A DNA stretch of 11,010 nucleotides from Gammaproteobacteria bacterium (GTDB lineage: Bacteria; Pseudomonadota; Gammaproteobacteria; GCF-002020875). The DNA lies in NCBI GenBank assembly GCA_018671205.1, contig JABHIC010000152.1, positions 1 to 11,010 of the forward strand, in the 5' to 3' direction. The notes beneath the pieces are model-generated. The model ran no database searches. It was not told where the DNA came from and saw only the letters and a list, made by a program, of their open reading frames with translations. Of the stretch, positions 6,105-11,010 are shown piece after piece (within the stretch, counting starts at the first letter, position 1; each line of letters opens with the position of its first letter). The position numbers and the translations under genes were made by a program.

Positions 6105-7223
6105 ATGTCAAGTTGCGACCTCTATTCTTACGCAGTAACGGGTGTGCAGGGGCTGACCCCCTATCAACCGGGTAAGCCGATCGCAACCCTGGCGCGGGAA
6201 ATCGGGATGGAGCCGTCGGAGATTATCAAACTCGCCTCCAATGAGAGCCCGCTGGGCCCCTCTCCAGAGGTTAATGCTGCAGTGACAGCAGCACTGAGTG
6301 ATCAGGCCCGGTACCCCGATGGTGATGCCATTGTATTGAAGCAGCGTCTGGCACAACAGCACCACTGTAAGCCAGAGCAGATTACCCTGGGGAATGGTTC
6401 CAACGATGTGTTGGATATTGTGGCACGAACCTTTCTGACAGAAGGGTGCTCAGCGCTCTTCTCTGAATATGCCTTTGCGGTCTATCCACTCGCGACCCAG
6501 GGGGTGGGAGCAGAGGCTATTGTGGTACCCGCGCAGAGATGGGGGCATGATCTCTCTGCGATGGTGGCCGCAGTGCGCGAGGATACGCGTGTAATCTGGA
6601 TTGCCAACCCCAATAATCCTACCGGAACCTGGGTGGGGCGTGATGCCCTCTACACCTTTCTTAGCGAGGTTCCGGCAGAGGTTGTGGTGGTGGTGGATGA
6701 GGCCTATATCGAGTTTGTTAGTGAGGTAGATTATCCAGACAGCAGCCAATGGTTGGGGCAGTTTCCCAATCTGATCGTGACCCGCACTTTCTCCAAGGCT
6801 TATGGGCTGGCAGGGTACCGAGTGGGCTATGGTCTCTCCAGTGAGCCGTTGGCCGATCTGCTTAATCGGGTACGTCAACCCTTCAATGTCAATGGACTGG
6901 CGCAGGTAGCTGCACTGGCGGCGTTGGATGATCCAAACCATCTACAGCAAGGGGTGGCACTCAACCGTGCGGGGATGATGCAGCTGATTCATGGCTTTGA
7001 ACATCTGGGGCTGGAGTGGATTCCCTCCGCGGGTAACTTTATTTTGGTCGATATGGGGCAACCCGCGTTGCCCCTGTTTGATGCACTGCAGCAGCGGGGG
7101 GTGATCACCCGTCCGGTGGGCAACTATGGGATGCCCAACCACCTGCGCATCTCTGTTGGATTGGCGTATGAGAATCGGCGCTGTATTCAGCTGTTGACAC
7201 AAATTTTAAGGGAGCCACGGTGA
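6105..7223 (+). CDS. hisC: Histidinol-phosphate / aromatic amino acid aminotransferase, HisC family
   Basis: This is a fold-type I PLP aminotransferase of 372 aa. It has the HisC-type N-terminus GVQGLTPYQPGKP, the acceptor region IKLASNESPLGPSP, the NPNNPTG loop, DEAYIEF, the PLP lysine Lys231 in TFSKAYGLAGYRVGY (codon 6795-6797), and the carboxylate-binding Arg in HLRISVG. HisC enzymes convert imidazole-acetol phosphate and glutamate to histidinol phosphate. Some, such as the Bacillus and Zymomonas enzymes, also transaminate phenylpyruvate and 4-hydroxyphenylpyruvate. The position between pheA and tyrA, with no other his gene in view, fits that broad or aromatic role, but substrate choice is inference. 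The ATG has only a weak GAGA upstream. It was chosen because the N-terminus begins as the family usually does. The stop overlaps the tyrA start by 4 bp. Confidence 0.93.
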   Translation: MSSCDLYSYAVTGVQGLTPYQPGKPIATLAREIGMEPSEIIKLASNESPLGPSPEVNAAVTAALSDQARYPDGDAIVLKQRLAQQHHCKPEQITLGNGSNDVLDIVARTFLTEGCSALFSEYAFAVYPLATQGVGAEAIVVPAQRWGHDLSAMVAAVREDTRVIWIANPNNPTGTWVGRDALYTFLSEVPAEVVVVVDEAYIEFVSEVDYPDSSQWLGQFPNLIVTRTFSKAYGLAGYRVGYGLSSEPLADLLNRVRQPFNVNGLAQVAALAALDDPNHLQQGVALNRAGMMQLIHGFEHLGLEWIPSAGNFILVDMGQPALPLFDALQQRGVITRPVGNYGMPNHLRISVGLAYENRRCIQLLTQILREPR

Positions 7224-8077
7224 TTCGCCGTCTCGCCCTGCTGGGGGTCGGTCTGATTGGAGGCTCTCTGGTGCGCGCACTGCGGCAGCAGCGTGGCGTG
7301 GCTGAGGTGGTGGGTTATGGTCGTCATCGGGATAACCTCAATCAGGCGCTAGAGCAGGGGGTGATTGATCGGGTCGCAGACTCTGTTGCCGAGGCGGTAA
7401 CTGGGGCCGATATGGTGGTGGTTGCCGTCCCGCTCGGGGCGATCCGCCCGCTGTTTTCCGAGATGGTGGGGCATCTCGCAGAGGATGTCGTAGTGACGGA
7501 CGTGGGCAGTGTGAAAGGGAGTGTGGTTGAGGATGCGAAAGCGGTTTTTGGGACACTCCCTGTATGGTTGATTCCCGCTCATCCGATTGCGGGGACCGAG
7601 AAGAGTGGGGTGGCGGCCTCCTTTGCTGAACTTTATCAGGGGCGTCGGGTCATTCTGACACCACTACCGGAGAGTGATCCTGTCGCGGTTGAGCGGGTGA
7701 CGGAGATGTGGAGGCTGACCGGGGCTGAGGTGGTGGAGATGGAGGTGGAGCACCACGATGAGGTGTTGGCGGCCACCAGTCACCTGCCTCACCTGTTAGC
7801 CTATGCACTGGTCGATTCACTGGCCAGGCAGCCGTCACAGCGCGAGATCTTTCATTTCGCCGCCGGAGGGTTCAGAGACTTCAGCCGCATCGCCTCCAGC
7901 AATCCAACCATGTGGCGTGATATCGCAATGGCCAACCGCCAGCCATTACTGGATACATTGAGTCGCTTTCGTCAGGATCTTGAGCAGGTAGAGACAATGA
8001 TTCGTGACGGGGAGGGGGATGCGCTCCAGACGTTATTCAGTCGTGCGAAACAGGTGCGGGATGAACATTATGGATAG
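7220..8077 (+). CDS. tyrA: Prephenate dehydrogenase (Tyr branch)
   Basis: TyrA oxidatively decarboxylates prephenate (or arogenate) to the Tyr precursor. It has 285 aa, with no chorismate mutase domain and no C-terminal ACT domain. The N-terminal Rossmann motif is GVGLIGGS (residues 9-16). The catalytic His is His121 in HPIAGTEKSG, and TSHLPHLLAYAL carries the conserved His188 and His191, followed by GGFRDFSRIASS. The start is GTG at 7220, overlapping the hisC TGA (GTGA) and 5 bp after AAGGGAG (7208-7214), so it is likely translated in step with hisC. At the end of beta-2 the sequence is GYGRHRDN, with Gly34-Arg35 where strictly NAD-dependent enzymes usually carry an acidic residue. Cofactor use is therefore uncertain and may include NADP. 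In pseudomonads this gene is often fused to aroA; here the two are separated by 217 bp. Confidence 0.95.
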   Translation: MIRRLALLGVGLIGGSLVRALRQQRGVAEVVGYGRHRDNLNQALEQGVIDRVADSVAEAVTGADMVVVAVPLGAIRPLFSEMVGHLAEDVVVTDVGSVKGSVVEDAKAVFGTLPVWLIPAHPIAGTEKSGVAASFAELYQGRRVILTPLPESDPVAVERVTEMWRLTGAEVVEMEVEHHDEVLAATSHLPHLLAYALVDSLARQPSQREIFHFAAGGFRDFSRIASSNPTMWRDIAMANRQPLLDTLSRFRQDLEQVETMIRDGEGDALQTLFSRAKQVRDEHYG

Positions 8078-8186
8078 GGTACCTCTAAGGCACCAGACGG
8101 AGAGCCGAGGAATGACCACACTGTACATGCGAGCAGATGAGGGTTTCACTATGCACGCCAATATCTTACGGGGATTTTTCGCGCCA

Positions 8187-8204
8187 AACCGAGGATCCTA
8201 GGTT
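8187..8204 (+). repeat. 18-bp motif shared with the pheA leader, copy 2
   Basis: AACCGAGGATCCTAGGTT differs from 4921-4938 at three positions. It ends where the 28-bp repeat begins, so 8187-8231 looks like a 45-bp composite whose two halves occur separately elsewhere in the window. Confidence 0.4.
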
Positions 8205-8231
8205 GAAAAAGTACATTTTTAGCGGTGTCCT
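8204..8231 (+). repeat. 28-bp dispersed repeat, copy 2 (upstream of aroA)
   Basis: This is the partner of 2419-2446 (24 of 28 identical, same strand). Here the core AAAAAGTACATTTTT contains the self-complementary GTAC. It ends 63 bp before the aroA ATG. Both copies lie in leaders of biosynthetic genes, which fits either a shared operator or a dispersed repeat. Confidence 0.6.
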
Positions 8232-8294
8232 TCAGTAGGGATAGATGCTATTTCTAAATGTAGTCTGAATCATGTTATTTATTAGGATGTTATT

Positions 8295-9605
8295 ATGTCT
8301 GATCTAAAGTTTCACCTTCAACCAGGAGGGCAATTGAGCGGTAAGATCCGGGTTCCCGGTGATAAATCAATTTCCCACCGCTCGATTATGCTGGGCTCAC
8401 TGGCGGAGGGAGTCACGGAGGTGAGTGGCTTTCTTCAGGGGGAGGATAGTCTTGCCACCCTCAATGCATTCCGCCAGATGGGGGTTAGAATTGAGGGGCC
8501 AGAGGAGGGTCGGGTAACGATTTATGGGGTCGGTATGGCGGGGCTGCAACTGCCGGATGGCCCCCTGGACCTGGGTAACTCGGGTACCTCAATGCGGCTG
8601 CTCAGTGGTCTGCTTGCAGGACAGACCTTCGATGTGACACTTACCGGTGACGCCTCCCTCTCGGGTCGTCCGATGCGCCGGGTAACCGACCCGCTGGCGC
8701 TGATGGGGGCGCAGATCGAAACCGAGGCGGGAGGGATGGCTCCGCTGGTAATCTCCGGGGGAGCCTCCCTGAAAGGGATTGACTACCCGATGCCTATGGC
8801 GAGTGCACAGGTGAAATCCTCACTCTTGTTGGCGGGGCTCTATGCGCAGGGTGAGACCTGTGTGACGGAGCCAGCGCCTACCCGTGACCATACGGAACGT
8901 ATGCTCAGGGGCTTTGGGGTTGCGGTTACTCGCCGTGGGCATCAGGTCTGTCTCACGGGAGGGGGAAAACTGCAGGCGACAGCCGTTGATGTCCCTGCGG
9001 ATATCTCTTCCGCCGCCTTCTTTCTGGTTGGGGCCTCTATTGCGGAGGGTTCTGATCTGACACTACAGCATGTCGGCATCAATCCGACCCGTACGGGGGT
9101 AATCAATATTCTGCGTGAGATGGGGGCTCATATCGAGCTGCTCAATGAGCGTAGCTCGGGAGGGGAGCCGGTGGCTGATCTGCGGGTACGCGCTGCGCCG
9201 TTGCATGGAATTGAGATACCACTGGAACAGGTTCCGCTGGCTATTGATGAGTTTCCTGCGCTGTTTGTGGCGGCAGCCTGTGCCGAAGGTGAGACTGTGT
9301 TGCGAGGGGCGGAGGAGTTGAGGGTTAAAGAGAGTGACCGGATTCAGGTGATGGCAGACGGACTGATTGCATTGGGTGTGGATGCCCAGCCTACTCAGGA
9401 TGGAATTGTTATTCAGGGGGGGGGGATTGGTGGTGGTACGGTCACCTCTCATGGTGATCACCGTATCGCGATGTCTTTTGCGATGGCCGCGCTGAGGGCC
9501 AGTGGGCCGATTGAGATACTGGATTGTGAGAATGTGAATACCTCTTTCCCCGGCTTTAGTGGCTTGTCTAAACAGGTTGGATTAAATATTGAGGAGCTGA
9601 AATGA
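8295..9605 (+). CDS. aroA: 3-phosphoshikimate 1-carboxyvinyltransferase (EPSP synthase), class II-like
   Basis: AroA joins phosphoenolpyruvate to shikimate 3-phosphate to make EPSP, the sixth shikimate-pathway step. It has 436 aa with the two inverse alpha/beta domains of the family. Visible motifs are VPGDKSISHRS (Lys24, Arg29), GNSGTSMRLLSG (94-105), RPMRRV, SAQVKS (170-175), RDHTE (197-201), NPTR, AIDEFP (Asp318), ELRVKESDR (Lys345, Glu346) and HGDHRIAMSF. The set GDKS, SAQVK, RDHTE and NPTR, together with RPMRRV, is that of class II EPSP synthases (Bacillus, Agrobacterium CP4 type). The E. coli class I protein has GNAGTAMRPL instead. The ATG at 8295 has AGGA (8284-8287) 7 bp upstream. A 10-G run (9416-9425) encodes part of Gln-Gly-Gly-Gly and is intact in frame. 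The stop overlaps the cmk start by 4 bp. Confidence 0.97.
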   Translation: MSDLKFHLQPGGQLSGKIRVPGDKSISHRSIMLGSLAEGVTEVSGFLQGEDSLATLNAFRQMGVRIEGPEEGRVTIYGVGMAGLQLPDGPLDLGNSGTSMRLLSGLLAGQTFDVTLTGDASLSGRPMRRVTDPLALMGAQIETEAGGMAPLVISGGASLKGIDYPMPMASAQVKSSLLLAGLYAQGETCVTEPAPTRDHTERMLRGFGVAVTRRGHQVCLTGGGKLQATAVDVPADISSAAFFLVGASIAEGSDLTLQHVGINPTRTGVINILREMGAHIELLNERSSGGEPVADLRVRAAPLHGIEIPLEQVPLAIDEFPALFVAAACAEGETVLRGAEELRVKESDRIQVMADGLIALGVDAQPTQDGIVIQGGGIGGGTVTSHGDHRIAMSFAMAALRASGPIEILDCENVNTSFPGFSGLSKQVGLNIEELK

Positions 9606-10291
9606 GTCAGCAGCAGGCGGTGATTACGATTGATGGCCCTGGGGGGGCTGGAAAAGGGACGATCTCTCTGGCGGTTGCCCACCGGCTGGGGTGGAATTAT
9701 CTGGATAGTGGCGCACTCTATCGGGTGCTGGGGTTGGCAGCGAGCCGTAAACAGATCTCTTTTGATAATGAGGCGGGATTGGCTGCAGAGGCGGCTGTGC
9801 TGGCGGTCTCTTTTGGTGCGGATGATCCCCTTTTGGGGGTAAGAGTCTACCTTGATAAGGATGAGGTCACGGACGAGATTCGCACCGAACAGGCGGGAAC
9901 TGCGGCCTCCAGGGTGGCTGCGCTGCCTGCAGTCAGGACGGCACTACTACAGCGTCAACGTGACTTTGATGCCCCGCCGGGGGTGGTGGCCGATGGTAGA
10001 GATATGGGGACAACAGTTTTTCCTGATGCGCCATTAAAAATATTTTTGACAGCATCGGCTGAAGAACGTGCAAGAAGGCGTTATAAGCAGTTGATCAAGA
10101 AAGGGGATGGTGCTAACATTCGCGCCCTTCAAGAAGAGATAGAAGAGCGTGACCGAAGAGACTCCGAGCGATCGGCCTCCCCGTTACGCCCAGCAGACGA
10201 TGCGCTGGAGCTGGATACTACCGAGATGAGTATCGAAGAGGTAGTTGAAAAGGTCATGGCATTGGCACAGGCGAGCCAGTTTGTGCGCTGA
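9602..10291 (+). CDS. cmk: Cytidylate kinase
   Basis: Cmk phosphorylates CMP and dCMP with ATP in pyrimidine salvage and recycling. It has 229 aa (E. coli 227). The P-loop is GPGGAGKGT with Lys18, followed by LDSGALYRVLG in the nucleotide-binding region, then VADGRDMGTTVFP, KIFLTASAEERARRRYKQL, and the lid/Arg-rich ERDRRDSERSASPL. The ATG overlaps the aroA TGA (ATGA), with GAGGAG (9591-9596) inside the end of aroA 5 bp upstream, so translation is probably coupled. The aroA-cmk-rpsA order is widespread in proteobacteria. Nothing is missing from the fold, and a likely weak terminator follows. Confidence 0.97.
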   Translation: MSQQQAVITIDGPGGAGKGTISLAVAHRLGWNYLDSGALYRVLGLAASRKQISFDNEAGLAAEAAVLAVSFGADDPLLGVRVYLDKDEVTDEIRTEQAGTAASRVAALPAVRTALLQRQRDFDAPPGVVADGRDMGTTVFPDAPLKIFLTASAEERARRRYKQLIKKGDGANIRALQEEIEERDRRDSERSASPLRPADDALELDTTEMSIEEVVEKVMALAQASQFVR

Positions 10292-10317
10292 TCTCTGTTG
10301 GAGAATGGGTATTAGGT

Positions 10318-10347
10318 GGAGAGATGATAATACTGTTATCTCTCTTT
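10318..10347 (+). terminator. Possible rho-independent terminator after cmk
   Basis: GAGAGAT (10319-10325) pairs with ATCTCTC (10338-10344), extendable by one G-U pair outside. It is followed by TTTATTATTAT, an interrupted T-rich tract. The stem is short and AU-rich, so termination would be partial at best, leaving some read-through into rpsA. Confidence 0.4.
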
Positions 10348-10359
10348 ATTATTATGGGT

Positions 10360-10389
10360 TTGCTGTAGTTATTTAATCTGTTTTAGATT
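10360..10389 (+). promoter_or_regulatory. Candidate rpsA promoter
   Basis: TTGCTG (10360-10365) and TAGATT (10384-10389) are 18 bp apart in an AT-rich stretch just after the possible cmk terminator. They match consensus at 3 and 4 of 6 positions. A GC-rich segment (GGGCCCC, 10399-10405) follows the expected start point. This is a weak call, supported mainly by its position. Confidence 0.22.
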
Positions 10390-10413
10390 ATTTTGACAGG
10401 GCCCCACAACCAT

Positions 10414-10439
10414 CTGAGTGAAGCGGTTATGGCACTCAG
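10414..10439 (+). promoter_or_regulatory. Hairpin in the rpsA leader
   Basis: CTGAGTG (10414-10420) and CACTCAG (10433-10439) form a perfect 7-bp stem with a 12-base loop, ending 12 bp before the AGGA ribosome binding site at 10452-10455. In E. coli the rpsA leader folds into hairpins that drive efficient translation and S1 autocontrol. A similar role here is inference from position. Confidence 0.4.
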
Positions 10440-10462
10440 TATATGATTTTCAGGAAAGTATT

Positions 10463-11010
10463 ATGAGCGAGAGTTTTGCCGAACTATTAGAAGAGAGTTT
10501 CCGTTCCACCGTGATGCAGAGCGGTGAGCTGGTCAGTGGTACCGTCATCGATATTACGGATGAGGTGGTACTGGTGAATGCCGGGTTGAAGACGGAGGCC
10601 GCAATCCCTGCAGAGCAGTTCCTTAGCCGCGAGGGCGAGCTGGAGGTTGCTATCGGGGATATTGTTGAGGTTGCCCTTGAGGCGGTTGCTGATGGGTATG
10701 GTGAAACCATTCTCTCTCGTGAAAAGGCGAAGCGTCAGGAGGCTTGGACACGTCTCCAGGTGGCACTGGATGCCAACGATACCGTTGTCGGTATGATTAG
10801 CGGCAAGGTACGTGGTGGATTCACCGTCGACCTGGATGATATCCGTGCATTTCTTCCCGGTTCTCTGGTCGATGTACGTCCTGTGCGTGACACGACCTAT
10901 CTGGAAGGGAAAGATCTGGAGTTCAAGGTTATCAAGCTGGACCAGAAACGTAACAACGTGGTGGTCTCTCGTCGTGCAGTGGTTGAGGCAGAATATAGCG
11001 CAGAGCGTGA
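10463..11010 (+). CDS. rpsA: 30S ribosomal protein S1 (3'-truncated by the window edge)
   Basis: S1 binds mRNA on the 30S subunit and helps unfold and load leaders. The first 182 codons are present, about a third of the usual 557 aa, and the frame stays open to the window end. The start MSESFAELLEESF matches the S1 N-terminal ribosome-binding segment. The first S1/OB domain (about 20-85) contains VLVNAGLKTEAAIPAEQF and ETILSREKAKR. The second (from about 100) contains GKVRGGFTVDL, IRAFLPGSLVDVRPVRDT and FKVIKLDQKRNNVVVSRRAV, nearly the same as E. coli. The ATG has AGGA 7 bp upstream (10452-10455), a more regular Shine-Dalgarno than the E. coli rpsA leader. It lies 171 bp after cmk with its own possible promoter and leader hairpin. 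Confidence 0.97.
   Translation, partial: MSESFAELLEESFRSTVMQSGELVSGTVIDITDEVVLVNAGLKTEAAIPAEQFLSREGELEVAIGDIVEVALEAVADGYGETILSREKAKRQEAWTRLQVALDANDTVVGMISGKVRGGFTVDLDDIRAFLPGSLVDVRPVRDTTYLEGKDLEFKVIKLDQKRNNVVVSRRAVVEAEYSAER

Larger units (their letters stand above)
8078..8294 (+). other. tyrA-aroA spacer (217 bp) with no confident gene
   Basis: The spacer starts with a small imperfect hairpin (GGTACCT/AGGCACC, 8078-8094). A 29-codon ORF at 8112-8201 begins MTTLYMRADEGF and ends at TAG. A GAGGA sits directly against its ATG, too close to work well, and I recognise no homologue. The second half holds the 18-bp motif (8187-8204) and the second copy of the 28-bp repeat (8204-8231). The last 60 bp are AT-rich and lead to the aroA ribosome binding site. 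No sigma-70 promoter with both boxes convincing was found, although a promoter here is likely given the distance. Confidence 0.5.

Noticed and set aside
8004..8201. 65-codon ORF overlapping the end of tyrA
   Set aside because: Its first half is a shadow of tyrA in another frame. Only the part after the tyrA stop could be separate, and it is described on its own.
10393..10398. Perfect TTGACA upstream of rpsA as a -35 box
   Set aside because: At spacings of 15-19 bp downstream only CTGAGT/GAGTGA-like sequence is found, with nothing like a -10 box.
10450..10710. Antisense frame at the start of rpsA
   Set aside because: It lies opposite the strongly conserved S1 coding sequence. The Ser/Thr-rich product is typical of a reversed coding strand.
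1..11010. Mobile element, CRISPR array, tRNA or rRNA genes
   Set aside because: Reading both strands showed no transposase-like protein, regular spaced repeats, or tRNA or rRNA signature. The window is accounted for by housekeeping genes and short spacers.

Overview
The window is a conserved, tightly packed stretch of a gammaproteobacterial chromosome. Every recognisable gene is on the + strand, in the order gyrA (5' end missing) - serC - serA - pheA - hisC - tyrA - aroA - cmk - rpsA (3' end missing). The GyrA, SerC, Cmk and S1 proteins read very close to E. coli-type sequences. The order resembles the gyrA-serC-pheA-hisC-tyrA/aroA-cmk-rpsA block known from pseudomonads and other non-enteric gammaproteobacteria. 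A separate serA sits between serC and pheA, and tyrA and aroA are not fused. Together with the moderate GC content and frequent GGG glycine codons, this suggests a non-enteric gammaproteobacterium. The sequence alone does not give a genus.

Layout: 1-2417 is gyrase subunit A from about residue 51 to its end. 2481-4782 holds two serine-biosynthesis enzymes, phosphoserine aminotransferase and a compact 3-phosphoglycerate dehydrogenase. 4940-8077 holds the terminal aromatic amino acid genes: the chorismate mutase/prephenate dehydratase P-protein, a HisC-type aminotransferase, and prephenate dehydrogenase. 8295-10291 holds EPSP synthase and cytidylate kinase, overlapping by 4 bp. 10463-11010 is the start of ribosomal protein S1. 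hisC/tyrA and aroA/cmk are joined by stop/start overlaps, which suggests translational coupling. The gaps before pheA (157 bp), aroA (217 bp) and rpsA (171 bp) are long enough for independent control.

How the genes work together: AroA makes EPSP, the precursor of chorismate. PheA turns chorismate into prephenate and then phenylpyruvate. TyrA turns prephenate into 4-hydroxyphenylpyruvate. The HisC-family aminotransferase could supply the last transamination for Phe and Tyr as well as the histidine step. SerA and SerC make phosphoserine, and SerC also serves pyridoxal phosphate synthesis, so it indirectly supplies cofactor to SerC and HisC. Cmk and S1 follow in the arrangement usual for proteobacteria.

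The genes are ordinary, and I see no undescribed multi-gene system, mobile element, CRISPR array, tRNA or rRNA. The less-explained structure is between genes. (i) A 13-bp perfect inverted repeat brackets the pheA leader, and its right arm contains the likely pheA ribosome binding site; a 27-codon leader ORF with three Phe codons lies inside it. (ii) A 28-bp near-identical repeat with an AAAAAGTRCATTTTT core lies upstream of both serC and aroA. (iii) An 18-bp motif is shared by the pheA and aroA leaders and abuts the 28-bp repeat in the latter. (iv) A strong GGA-loop hairpin lies upstream of serA. GyrA also has an altered GyrA-box (QHRGGRG), and there are long G-runs inside gyrA and aroA.
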